From: an uncultured Rubrobacteraceae bacterium
GTDB taxonomy: Bacteria; Actinomycetota; Rubrobacteria; Rubrobacterales; Rubrobacteraceae
DNA: 8,259 nucleotides
Direction of reading: 5' to 3'
Assembly: GCA_902805985.1 (NCBI GenBank)
Contig: CADCUW010000047.1
Span: 1 to 8,259, forward strand
Under the pieces are notes generated by a model that saw nothing but the letters and a program-made list of their open reading frames with translations, did no database searches and was not told where the DNA came from. The translations under genes were made by a program, and so were the position numbers. This document shows, piece by piece, positions 1 to 6,140 of the stretch (positions are counted from its first letter, which is position 1; the number at the start of each line of letters is the position of its first letter).

Positions 1-1
1 C

Positions 2-175
2 CGACTGCGGCGCGGGCTCCGGGAGCAGTTTGGATTCTCTGTTCTGCAGGAGGGCGGAGAACTGCGGTTCAGGTTCGACCAACCGCGCCGCCTTCCCCAG
101 ACGCGGGACGCGGCGGCGCTGTGGAGCGACGCGGTGGTCCGTCTGCTCAGCTACGGGGAAGCCCTGCGAGCCTGA
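2..175 (+). CDS. 3' end of an unrecognised gene (partial)
   Basis: The frame starting at base 2 is open from the window edge to TGA at 173-175 and encodes the last 57 residues of a protein. About 79% of its third codon positions are G or C, as expected for a real gene here. The tail is rich in Arg and Leu and ends in a probable amphipathic helix (AALWSDAVVRLLSYGEALRA). I recognise no motif, so no function is offered. The start lies upstream of the window. Other frames over this stretch do not read like protein. Confidence 0.45.
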   Translation, partial: RLRRGLREQFGFSVLQEGGELRFRFDQPRRLPQTRDAAALWSDAVVRLLSYGEALRA

Positions 176-447
176 GTATCGTGCCTGCCGGCCGGTTTTC
201 TTTCCGGGAGGACCATAAATCACGCGGTTGGGGGATACGTTGGGACACCATGGGGTCCACCATCAGAGGAGAACGCACATGCCGCAGGCGAAAGGAGCAA
301 AAAAGCCACCCAATCGGCTGGCCGCAGCCGCCGGGAAGCTGCCGGCGACGAGGGCTGTTCGGGCATGCCCGAGACCAGGTGGAACAACCTGCGCCGATCT
401 GCGATGTGGCGGCAGAGAGGGCAGGACCCTACAGAAGGAGGAAGGCC
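176..447 (+). other. Leader region upstream of methyltransferase, no convincing gene
   Basis: These 272 bases separate the partial gene from the methyltransferase. An AGAGGAG box precedes ATG at 279-281, and the frame begins MPQAKGAKKPPNRLAAAAGK. It then runs on as a low-quality shadow through the methyltransferase with no stop of its own, so either it is not a gene or it is a decayed remnant. A second frame starting at ATG 365 reaches a TGA that overlaps the methyltransferase ATG. No clear -35/-10 pair could be chosen; CATAAAT near 215-221 is the only AT-rich patch. Confidence 0.3.
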
Positions 448-1518
448 ATGACGACGCAACCGGCCATCGACGAGAACAAGTTGAACGAGTTCATCGGGAA
501 GTTCGTCGGGGACGTCGGTGCCGTGGCTCACGCGGCCACGGTACTCATCGGAGACGAGCTGGGGCTCTACAAAGCGATGGCCGACGGCGAAGCACTCACC
601 CCACAAGAGCTGGCCGAGCGCACCGGCACCGACGAACGCTACATGCGAGAGTGGCTGTCCGCCCAGGCGGCCAGCGGCTACATCGAGTACGACCCCGCTT
701 CCGGGGGCTTCCGGCTCCCTCCAGAGCAGGCGTTCGCCTTGACCAGCGAGTACAACCCGCTGTTCGTGCCCGGCGGGCTGCAGGTGGCGGCTTCCATGAT
801 CAAGGACGCCGGACCCATCGCCGAGGCGATCCGCGCGGGGCGGGGCATGGGCTGGCACGAGCACCACCACGACCTCTTCGAGGGCACCGAACGCTTCTTC
901 CGGCCAAACTACATAGGCAACCTGATCGGCTCCTGGATCCCGGCGCTCGAGGGCGTCGAGGAGAAGCTGCGCTCGGGGGCGAAGGTGGCCGACATCGGCT
1001 GCGGGCGCGGGGCCTCGACGATCATAATGGCCCGGGAATACCCCAACTCCACCTTCGTCGGCTTCGACTACCACGAGGGCTCGATAGAGGCCGCCCGGCG
1101 GACCGCCGGGGAGGCGGGGATCTCCGAGAGGTGCAGCTTCGAGGTCGCCCCTGCCAGCGAGTACCCGGGAGAGGGCTACGATTTCGTGGCGGTCTTCGAC
1201 GCCCTCCACGACATGGGCGACCCCGTGGGGGCCTCGGCCCACGTCAAAGGGAGCCTGAAACCCGACGGGACGTGGATGATCGTGGAGCCCCTCGCGGGCG
1301 ACCGGCTCGAGGACAACCTAAACCCGGTGGGCAGGATCTACTACTCGGCCTCAACCGCCCTGTGCGTGCCGGCGGCGAAGGACCAGGAGGGGGGCATGGC
1401 CCTGGGCGCCCAGGCAGGCGAGTCCCGCATACGCGAGGTCGTCACCGCCGGCGGGTTCGGCCGCTTCCGTCGGGCAGCGGAGACGCCTTTCAATCTGGTG
1501 TTCGAAGCGCGGCCTTAG
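448..1518 (+). CDS. Class I SAM-dependent methyltransferase with N-terminal winged helix
   Basis: The 356-aa product is a two-domain methyltransferase that would move a methyl group from S-adenosylmethionine to an unknown small molecule in the cytoplasm. Residues ~24-100 form a winged-helix/dimerisation domain (ELGLYKAM, LTPQELAERTGTDERYMREWL). The Rossmann domain starts near residue 178 with the SAM motif VADIGCGRGAS (180-190), followed by the acidic end of strand 2 (FVGFDYHE, 203-210), DALHDMGDP (250-258) and LKPDGTWMIVEP (270-281). It ends in PFNLVFEARP. This layout is that of the mycobacterial Rv2258c-like group. The ATG at 448 is chosen because GAAGGAGG lies a few bases upstream; the frame is open back to 121 but reads poorly there. 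The substrate cannot be inferred. It appears to be a single-gene unit. Confidence 0.9.
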   Translation: MTTQPAIDENKLNEFIGKFVGDVGAVAHAATVLIGDELGLYKAMADGEALTPQELAERTGTDERYMREWLSAQAASGYIEYDPASGGFRLPPEQAFALTSEYNPLFVPGGLQVAASMIKDAGPIAEAIRAGRGMGWHEHHHDLFEGTERFFRPNYIGNLIGSWIPALEGVEEKLRSGAKVADIGCGRGASTIIMAREYPNSTFVGFDYHEGSIEAARRTAGEAGISERCSFEVAPASEYPGEGYDFVAVFDALHDMGDPVGASAHVKGSLKPDGTWMIVEPLAGDRLEDNLNPVGRIYYSASTALCVPAAKDQEGGMALGAQAGESRIREVVTAGGFGRFRRAAETPFNLVFEARP

Positions 1519-1545
1519 AGCAAGAGAGACACCCCTAAAAGGTAC

Positions 1546-1574
1546 CTCGGGAGGTCGCTCTGGGCCTCCCGGAG
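1546..1574 (+). terminator. Hairpin downstream of methyltransferase
   Basis: CTCGGGAGG (1546-1554) pairs with CCTCCCGGAG (1565-1574) with one bulged G, 27 bases after the methyltransferase stop. There is no T tract, so this is a stem-only candidate terminator. The right arm also lies in a second short palindrome, GGCCTCC-C-GGAGGCC (1563-1577). Confidence 0.35.
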
Positions 1575-1595
1575 GCCATGCCCAGCGGGCGGGGG

Positions 1596-1665
1596 CTACA
1601 CGAACTTCCGAGAACCCCCTACACGAGAACTTCGCGGAACAACCCCTCTGTGCAGTTCACGTTCT
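1596..1665 (+). repeat. Tandem 25-bp-phased GTTC/GAAC motif array
   Basis: CTTCCGAGAAC (1605-1615), CTTCGCGGAAC (1630-1640) and a GTTCACGTTC (1655-1664) recur with a 25-bp period. The first two are each preceded by CTACACG (1596-1602 and 1619-1625). The units resemble the first box of the four dispersed elements further right, and the second is followed by AACCCC as in the copy at 7475. It lies in a gene-free stretch; from here to 1800 the only other structure seen is ATTGCA/TGCAAT around 1746-1768. Function is unknown; tandem operators or a decayed copy of the dispersed element are both possible. Confidence 0.55.
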
Positions 1666-1800
1666 TCTGTGTACTCGTTGGATCGGGGAATAATACGCGA
1701 TGTTAACAACGCAACGTCCCGTGGCGGCGGCCGGGGTGTTCGGCTATTGCAGGGACGGAACGTGCAATCGGGGGCGGCTCCTCCGGCCACGCGCGGCGTT

Positions 1801-2073
1801 CTACTCGGTCCAGGGTACCTGGTCCAAGGGGTCGTCCTCGTCGGCTTCGCGGGCGCGCACGCGGGTGCGCAAGACCTCGACGGTCTCTACCTGCCCGCGC
1901 GCCTCATCAACCCCGACGCCTAGCTTCCGTAGCACCTGGGCCGCGACGGACTAGCCCTCGCTCAACAGCCCCAAAAGCAGGTGCGCGGTGCCGAGGTGGT
2001 GGCCGAAGGTGCGCGCCCACCCCCGGGCCAGCAGGACCACGTCGTGCGCGCGTTGCGATAACTCTCCGGCCAT
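1801..2073 (-). pseudogene. Single-repeat Clp N-terminal-domain protein, interrupted by TAG
   Basis: Read on the minus strand from ATG 2073, 40 residues (MAGELSQRAHDVVLLARGWA... GTAHLLLGLLSEG) match the first half of a ClpC/ClpA N-domain repeat, whose usual form is GTEHLLLGLLxEGEGVAAxVL. A TAG at 1953-1951 then replaces the expected Glu. The same frame continues as SVAAQVLRKLGVGVDEARGQ and a charged tail ending PLDQVPWTE before a natural TAG at 1803-1801. With the stop read as Glu the product would be about 90 aa: one Clp repeat and no ATPase module. Such small Clp-N proteins are thought to bind substrates or partners of Clp machines. One G-to-T change (GAG to TAG) explains the break. Homology on both sides shows this is one gene, either recently inactivated, read through, or a base error. 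ATG 2073 is preceded by a modest GAGGTGGGG; starts further upstream would cross the operator and are unlikely. Confidence 0.8.
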
Positions 2074-2085
2074 CCCCACCTCGGG

Positions 2086-2114
2086 TTGCTCTAGCGTCTC
2101 GGGACCATTATACT
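2086..2114 (+). promoter_or_regulatory. Sigma-A-type promoter of the PadR operon
   Basis: TTGCTC (2086-2091) and TATACT (2109-2114) are separated by exactly 17 bp, a good vegetative promoter in otherwise GC-rich sequence. Transcription would start near 2121, about 58 bases before the PadR start codon and within the left arm of the inverted repeat. Confidence 0.65.
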
Positions 2115-2134
2115 GTTCACGATGCATCCGTAAG
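2107..2134 (-). promoter_or_regulatory. Candidate minus-strand promoter of the Clp-N gene
   Basis: A perfect TATAAT lies on the minus strand at 2112-2107, about 35 bases upstream of the Clp-N ATG. A weak -35 (CTTACG, 2134-2129) sits 16 bp before it, inside the inverted repeat. It overlaps the plus-strand -10, so the two divergent promoters would compete and could share an operator. Confidence 0.4.
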
Positions 2135-2144
2135 TGATGCATCG
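2120..2144. promoter_or_regulatory. Inverted-repeat operator, probably for the PadR repressor
   Basis: CGATGCATC (2120-2128) and GATGCATCG (2136-2144) are perfect inverted 9-mers around a 7-bp spacer; each arm also holds the self-complementary octamer GATGCATC. The site lies just after the -10 box at the likely transcription start, where a bound dimer would block initiation. PadR proteins commonly repress their own operon from such dyads, so autoregulation is inferred. The left arm overlaps the spacer of the candidate divergent promoter. Confidence 0.65.
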
Positions 2145-2178
2145 CGAGTGGACTCGTACACGGAGATAGGAGGACAGA

Positions 2179-2595
2179 GTGGGCGCGGAGAGGCGGGCGG
2201 ACGCGGAGGGGTTGCTGCCCCTGACGCCGGTGGCGCTGAACATCCTCTTGGCCCTGGCCGACGAGGAGCGCCACGGTTACGGGATCGGGGCCGAGGTCAG
2301 GGAGCGAACGGGGGGAAAGATGCGCCTGGGTCCTGGCACGCTGTACGGCTCGCTGAAGCGCATGGTGGACGGCGGGCTGGTCGAGGAGTCCGAAGGGCCA
2401 GCCGAGGAGGAGGAGGCCGACGACGGGCGCGGCGGCTACGACGCGGGCAGGCGCCGCTACTACCGGCTCACCGGGTTCGGCGAGCGCGTGCTGGCGGCCG
2501 AACTCGCCAGGCTGGAGGACGTGGTGCGCACGGCGCAGGCCAAGGGATTCTTCGCGCCGTCGGGGCGCGTCGTTTACCGGGGAGGTGTGAGGTGA
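2179..2595 (+). CDS. PadR-family transcriptional regulator
   Basis: This 138-aa protein has the PadR winged-helix fold. Residues 15-30 (LTPVALNILLALADEE) form helix 1, followed by the family signature HGYGI (32-36), the recognition helix GPGTLYGSLKRM (51-62) and the wing with RRYYRLT (92-98). A helix (99-122) would form the dimer interface. An acidic insert (residues ~70-90, EEEEADDGRGG) lengthens the wing, and the C-terminal tail is short. The start is GTG at 2179, five bases after ATAGGAGG. The gene overlaps the next by four bases (GTGA), so translation is probably coupled. It likely represses the operon through the GATGCATC dyad upstream. PadR members respond to small molecules or to cell-envelope stress; the signal here is unknown. 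Confidence 0.92.
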   Translation: MGAERRADAEGLLPLTPVALNILLALADEERHGYGIGAEVRERTGGKMRLGPGTLYGSLKRMVDGGLVEESEGPAEEEEADDGRGGYDAGRRRYYRLTGFGERVLAAELARLEDVVRTAQAKGFFAPSGRVVYRGGVR

Positions 2596-3587
2596 GGCCT
2601 GGCGTTGCTAGCGATCGGGGCGATGCAGCGTCCGAGCGGGTCTACCGGAAATTAATGCGCGCCTACCCCGAGGAGGTGCGCCGGCGCTACGCGGACGAGA
2701 TGGTCGGCTACTTCGGGGATCTGTGCCGGGAGGAGCGGCAGAGTGGGGGCTCCGGCGGGATGGTGTTGCTCTGGGCACGGGCGCTGCCGGACCTGCTCTT
2801 AACCGCCTTACAAGAGAGGGGCGCGGCGTTCAGGAGGAACGGCTACCTGCCCGCGGGGCCAGGGGCGGTGGCGTGGTGGGGGGCGCTCTGCGCGCTGGTC
2901 GGCGGCTCCCTGGGGGTGGCTTTTCACCTGATCGAGTACTCTCTGCTCGGGGCCCTCGGGCACCTGGCGGGAAACCCCTACATAAGCGACCCGTTCACGC
3001 GGTTCTTGACGTTCACCATGCTCCTGAGCGCCCTCTCGCTCTCCTCCCTGGGGCTGTTCGGGCTGTACGGTGCGGTGGTGGCGCGTTCCAGCGAAGCTCG
3101 TCCGGGCGTGCTGGCCGGGGCAGGCGCGATCTGCGCGGCCGTCGCGGCCGCGCTCTTGCTCGCCACGAGCGGGTACGCGGCCGTCCACCAGGTGGCCTCG
3201 GGTTGGGCGCTCTTCGCCCCCTTCGAGTGGCTGTGGTACGCGGGCTCCGCTGTGCTCCCGCTCGCCTTCGGCTCGTGGTTCTTGGGGTTCCTGCTCCTAG
3301 GCGTGGCGGCGGCCCTCAATGGGCGCCTGCCGGCCCGCCTGCGCGTCCTGCCTTTGGCGCTGCTCGCTCTCATGGCGCTGAGCTACGAGTTCGGCGCCTG
3401 GTTCGAGATGTGGGGGGGTAACCCGGTGGTGGGCGCGATCGTCATGGGCGTCGGCCAGGGCCTGCCGTTCGTCGGCGTGGCGTTGCTCGGGTGGCTCCTG
3501 CTCAGGGACCACGCCGGCGAGCCCCTGGCCGTGTCCGACGGCTCGGTCGAGGCGCCGGAGCCACCCGCGGGGCGGCAGGGTTCGTGA
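2592..3587 (+). CDS. PadR-linked multi-pass membrane protein
   Basis: The 331-aa product has a cytoplasmic helical N-domain and about six membrane segments. Residues 16-45 (VYRKLMRAYPEEVRRRYADE and following) carry the YRxLxRxYPxxxRxRYxxEM pattern often seen at the N-terminus of membrane proteins encoded beside PadR genes. A second amphipathic stretch (57-76) follows. Predicted membrane spans lie near 93-116, 139-163, 172-195, 213-242, 251-267 and 278-304. The tail is polar and Pro/Glu-rich. There are no ABC or protease motifs. The start is GTG at 2592, six bases after GGGGAGG and overlapping the PadR stop; longer readings of this frame run through the PadR gene and are shadows. By position it may be what PadR regulates, or pass a membrane signal to the system. 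The precise role is not known. Confidence 0.8.
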   Translation: MRPGVASDRGDAASERVYRKLMRAYPEEVRRRYADEMVGYFGDLCREERQSGGSGGMVLLWARALPDLLLTALQERGAAFRRNGYLPAGPGAVAWWGALCALVGGSLGVAFHLIEYSLLGALGHLAGNPYISDPFTRFLTFTMLLSALSLSSLGLFGLYGAVVARSSEARPGVLAGAGAICAAVAAALLLATSGYAAVHQVASGWALFAPFEWLWYAGSAVLPLAFGSWFLGFLLLGVAAALNGRLPARLRVLPLALLALMALSYEFGAWFEMWGGNPVVGAIVMGVGQGLPFVGVALLGWLLLRDHAGEPLAVSDGSVEAPEPPAGRQGS

Positions 3588-3823
3588 GCAGGTTGCGCAG
3601 AGCGCGACGGGAGGAGCCGTGGGCGGCAGCTGCGCAGGAGAAAGAGCTTCTGCAAGCCATCCGGCGTCACGGGCAACTCACGGTAGCCGGGGTCGCCCTG
3701 GAGACTTCGCTGTCCGTGGAGCAGGCCAACCGGATGCTATATGAGTTGGCGGACAAGGGACACCTTGAGGTACGGGCGGAGCGCGGAAGGTTGCTCTACT
3801 CCTTGTGGGAAGGCCGCGGGTAG
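3584..3823 (+). CDS. Small winged-helix DNA-binding-like protein
   Basis: A 79-aa protein starts at GTG 3584, overlapping the preceding stop by four bases (GTGA), with GGCAGGG just upstream. After a basic N-terminus (SRLRRARREE), residues 18-75 form a winged helix: EKELLQAIRRHGQLT, VAGVALETSLSVEQANRMLY, ELADKGHLEVRAERGRLLYSL. This type of mini-winged helix is frequently fused to membrane segments in bacteria. Notably, its TAG stop (3821-3823) is in the same frame as the next gene, which opens two codons later, so the two could be one protein split by TAG. It may bind DNA for the operon or serve as a protein-protein module. It could also be taken for the C-terminal part of a longer frame from 3491, but that extension lies in the preceding gene. 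Confidence 0.75.
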   Translation: MSRLRRARREEPWAAAAQEKELLQAIRRHGQLTVAGVALETSLSVEQANRMLYELADKGHLEVRAERGRLLYSLWEGRG

Positions 3824-3826
3824 GCT

Positions 3827-4888
3827 TTGGCGGAGCGCCTGAAATCGTGGCTGTTGCCCCGAACGTGTGGGGGCTGGGCCCTCGCGTTCCTCCTTCTCTC
3901 GCTGGTATTCGTCGCGTCGGTGTACTCGGTTCGCGACGATCTCTACCGGACATACCTGGGCCTGCAGCCCGAAGCCCAGAACGTGGGCCCGGCGGCCTAC
4001 GCCGCCGGCCAGAGGCTGGAGACGCAGAAGACCGCCGGCGGCGCGATGGTCACTCTCAACTCCGTCTACGCCGAGGAGGAGTACGTCGTCGTGGGCTACG
4101 AGGTCGAGGACCTAACAAAAGGGCGCCGCGTCGGCGAACACCCCGCCGAGCTCCAACCCCTTCTCGGCTTCGAGGGAGACAAAGAGAAGCTCCAGAAGCG
4201 AGGCCTGGGCAGCGACATCGTCGAGCTCACCGACGAGAGCGGCACCGAATTCCGGATGGTCAACAACTCCGGGTCCGTCTCCGAGGGACCGGACAACATG
4301 GCGAGAGGACCCCTGCAGAACATGGCGGCCTTCCGGCCCGAGCAGAAGCTCGACCCCGGAGAGAAGCACCGATTCAGCCTCAAGGTTCCCCTCGTGGAGA
4401 TGCCGGTGGTTCAGTTGGGGCAAGAACGACTGCCGCCCGAGGAACCCTTTAAGAGTGGGCCTTTCGTCTTCGATTTCGAGGTCCCCGTGCGGGCCGTCCA
4501 GGTCGTCGATGTCGGCCAAGAGGTCACGGCCAAAGGGGTTACGCTCTCGCTGGACCGGGTGATCGATTCCCCCGGCAGGCCAGAGGCGGTGGTCTGCTAC
4601 AAGGCCCCAGATGACGAGCGTTCGTGGTTCCTCCACGGCGGGAAGGGCACGGACTTCGGCGGCTGGGGTTCGAGCGGATCGATGAGGGGCGTCACATCCG
4701 GTGGCTGCCAGAAACTCCTTTTGAAGGGCCCTTTGAAGAGCCGATCGTCGCTGGAGGTGGCGACGATGGAAGGCATGCCGAAGTGTCCCTTCGACGACGC
4801 CGAGGCCGCCGAGGCGTGCCACGAGGAGGTCGGGGAGAGGTGGATCCGCGGTCCGTGGAGGTTCGAGTTCGATGCGCCCGGCCACTAA
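3827..4888 (+). CDS. Membrane-anchored two-domain beta-rich protein (DUF4179/DUF5643-like)
   Basis: The 353-aa product has a short cytoplasmic N-terminus, one membrane span (residues ~15-34, GGWALAFLLLSLVFVASVYS) and a large, probably extracytoplasmic region. Domain 1 (~65-222) holds VTLNSVYAEEEYVVVGYEVE and ends FVFDFEVPVR; domain 2 (~223-351) opens VGQEVTAKGVTLSLDRV and closes GPWRFEFDAP. The alternating strands and the W-x-F-x-F finish recall the Ig-like DUF4179/DUF5643 ectodomains of membrane-tethered anti-sigma or sensor proteins; this is a resemblance from memory, not an alignment. Cysteines lie at 14, 257, 294, 320 and 331. The start is weak: TTG at 3827, three bases after the preceding TAG, with no good Shine-Dalgarno, so it depends on coupling or on reading through the TAG. 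A degraded paralogue follows at 5003. Confidence 0.7.
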   Translation: MAERLKSWLLPRTCGGWALAFLLLSLVFVASVYSVRDDLYRTYLGLQPEAQNVGPAAYAAGQRLETQKTAGGAMVTLNSVYAEEEYVVVGYEVEDLTKGRRVGEHPAELQPLLGFEGDKEKLQKRGLGSDIVELTDESGTEFRMVNNSGSVSEGPDNMARGPLQNMAAFRPEQKLDPGEKHRFSLKVPLVEMPVVQLGQERLPPEEPFKSGPFVFDFEVPVRAVQVVDVGQEVTAKGVTLSLDRVIDSPGRPEAVVCYKAPDDERSWFLHGGKGTDFGGWGSSGSMRGVTSGGCQKLLLKGPLKSRSSLEVATMEGMPKCPFDDAEAAEACHEEVGERWIRGPWRFEFDAPGH

Positions 4889-4985
4889 TCCCAGCCATCG
4901 GATGCCGGAACGTTCCGAGTCCGGCGACGCCAGACCGGGACGTCGCCCCCGACGGCGCGAAGGCCTAACCGAAAGGAAGCAGACG

Positions 4986-4993
4986 GATGCATC
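4986..4993. promoter_or_regulatory. Third GATGCATC palindrome, before the degraded paralogue
   Basis: GATGCATC occurs three times in the window: twice in the dyad at 2120-2144, and here nine bases before GTG 5003. The flanks (GGATGCATCG) resemble the operator arms. It may be a single half-operator for the same regulator, or chance. No promoter is evident in the 114-base gap after the preceding gene. Confidence 0.35.
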
Positions 4994-5002
4994 GGGGGAG
5001 GG

Positions 5003-5796
5003 GTGAACCGGACCCAGACCATAGACGGCGTGAGGGTCACCATCGAGGACGTCCGCGCCGGAGAGGGGTTCGTGATCATAGACTTCGGCGTGCAAGACCT
5101 GAGGGACGATCGGCGCAGCGCCACCGGGGAGCCCTCCGCCCTCGCCGACAATCCCCCCGAAGCGCTCCCGCCGCACTACGGCCGTCTCACCGACGAAGCC
5201 GGCAAGTACTTCTCCCTGGTCCGAGCAAGCATGGAGGAGGCGGGGCCTGCGAACAGCCTGGAGGCGAGACGGGCGCCGAAGGCGAACTCGGCGGTCTTCG
5301 CTCCCCCCGAGAATCTGCAACCGGGCACCAGCCGCCGCCTCCGCTTCCAGTTCTCCCTCGAGCAGTTGCCGATCCCCTCGTCCCGGGAAGGGCCAGCAGA
5401 GGAGACAGGAGGAAGGGCGCCGGGGGGCCGAGGCCGCCCATCGGGCCGTTCGTCTTCGACCTCTAGGTCCCCGTGCGTCGCGTCCCGGTTGTCGAGGTCG
5501 GCCGGGAGGCCGAGGCGAACGGGATGACGCTCACCCTGAAGCGGGTGGTGAACTCCCTGGCGAAGCCGCGGGCGATCGTCCGCTTCGATCCCCCAAGCGA
5601 CGGGCGCCTGTGGACGCCGCGTCTGCGGCGGGACTGGTTGGGGGCGAAGGCGGCACCTGCTCCCGGGCAGCCGGAGGGCGGCCGCTGGTCGCTGACTGTG
5701 GAGTACCTCCGCGGCGTGACCCCCGGCGGTTCGCCGGACGGCATCAGGGTGATCTGCGGCCCCTGGACCTTCGAGTTCGAGGTTCCCGACCCTTAG
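5003..5796 (+). pseudogene. Degraded paralogue of the upstream beta-rich protein
   Basis: Residues from GTG 5003 (NRTQTIDGVRVTIEDVRAGE, then GFVIIDFGVQDL) align with domain 1 of the preceding gene (VTLNSVYAEEEYVVVGYEVEDL). The C-terminal part (VPVRRVPVVEVGREAEANGM... GPWTFEFEVPDP) aligns with its domain 2. The copy lacks the ~65-residue N-terminus with the membrane span. The frame changes by -1 between about 5395 and 5430, most simply one lost G in the six-G run at 5422-5427. A TAG at 5467-5469 then replaces the Glu of the parent motif FVFDFEVPVR (here FVFDL-stop-VPVRRV). The natural stop is TAG 5794-5796. Restoring one base and one codon gives a continuous ~264-residue reading. Two independent lesions plus the missing anchor indicate decay of a tandem duplicate. 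The upstream gene's TAA and this frame are in the same phase with open sequence between. Confidence 0.8.
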
Positions 5797-5804
5797 CGGA
5801 CGAC

Positions 5805-5859
5805 CTTCGGAGAACCGCTACACGCGAAGTTCCGAGAACCCTCTCAGAAAGAAGTTCGG
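5805..5859 (+). repeat. Tandem GTTC/GAAC motif array (24-25 bp phase)
   Basis: CTTCGGAGAAC (5805-5815), GTTCCGAGAAC (5829-5839) and a partial GTTCGG (5854-5859) recur at 24-25 bp, with CTACACG (5818-5824) before the second unit as in the array at 1596. It fills the space between the converging stop codons of the degraded paralogue and the minus-strand small gene. No T tract or long stem is present. Confidence 0.55.
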
Positions 5860-5861
5860 TG

Positions 5862-6068
5862 CTAGCCGATGCCCCGCTGACGGCGGGCCTCCCTGGAGGC
5901 CCTCTCCGTCGCGTCCAGCGCCTCAGAGAGCCGCGCCAACAGCCGCAGGTGCCCGGGATCGTCGTCCGACGCGTGCTCCGCCAAGAGGCGGCGGGAAGCC
6001 CGGATGCTCCCGGAGGCCTCCCCGAGGTAGTCCATCAGTTCTTCGAGAACGGCACCTTCTTCTGTCAT
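5862..6068 (-). CDS. Small helical hypothetical protein
   Basis: A 68-aa acidic, probably all-helical protein (MTEEGAVLEELMDYLGEASG... ASRRLLAEHASDDDP... LSEALDATERASREARRQRG). No cysteines, no membrane segment and no family I recognise; the spacing of Leu and Ala suggests a two-helix hairpin or coiled coil. ATG 6068 is favoured because the 23-residue extension to 6137 is Arg/Trp-rich and unlike the rest, although no strong ribosome site precedes 6068. The gene ends in TAG, converging on the degraded paralogue. It is separated from the next minus-strand gene by 189 bases, so it is probably its own unit. Confidence 0.6.
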   Translation of the reverse strand: MTEEGAVLEELMDYLGEASGSIRASRRLLAEHASDDDPGHLRLLARLSEALDATERASREARRQRGIG

Positions 6069-6106
6069 GGCCCAACTGTACACTCGGCCTACCGTCCGGC
6101 GCGAGA

Positions 6107-6125
6107 CCGACCACCGTACGGTCGG
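6107..6125. promoter_or_regulatory. Inverted repeat upstream of the small minus-strand gene
   Basis: CCGACC (6107-6112) and GGTCGG (6120-6125) flank a spacer that itself holds most of ACCGTACGGT. The dyad is centred about 48 bases upstream of ATG 6068, a position suited to an operator. No -10/-35 pair was clear. Confidence 0.3.
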
Positions 6126-6140
6126 CCGGGGCCCCACGGA

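Noticed and set aside
220..1242. Long open frame on the minus strand opposite the methyltransferase
   Set aside because: It is antisense to a gene with clear SAM-binding motifs, and its composition (Arg, Gly, Val, His-rich, no motif) is typical of frames opened by high GC.
228..1538. Long plus-strand frame overlapping the methyltransferase
   Set aside because: Arg/Gly/His-rich shadow in another phase. Only its first ~20 codons, after an AGAGGAG box at 279, deserve a note, and they lead to nothing recognisable.
1596..1665. Short CRISPR-like array
   Set aside because: Repeats are 11 bp, degenerate and 25 bp apart, too short for repeat-spacer units, and no cas genes are nearby.
1669..1923. Plus-strand frames from 1669 and 1700 behind AATAAT
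   Set aside because: They are low in motifs and run antisense through the clear Clp-N homology. The AT patch near 1687-1692 lacks a partner box.
2120..2144. LexA/SOS box or heat-shock CIRCE/HAIR element
   Set aside because: The arms (GATGCATC) do not match CGAAC-N4-GTTCG, TTAGCACTC or CTTGAGT; position beside a padR gene gives a better explanation.
4112..5320. 402-codon minus-strand open frame crossing the two beta-rich genes
   Set aside because: It spans both the intact gene and its decayed copy without regard to their boundaries, and has no motif or ribosome site. The homology between the plus-strand copies shows which strand codes.
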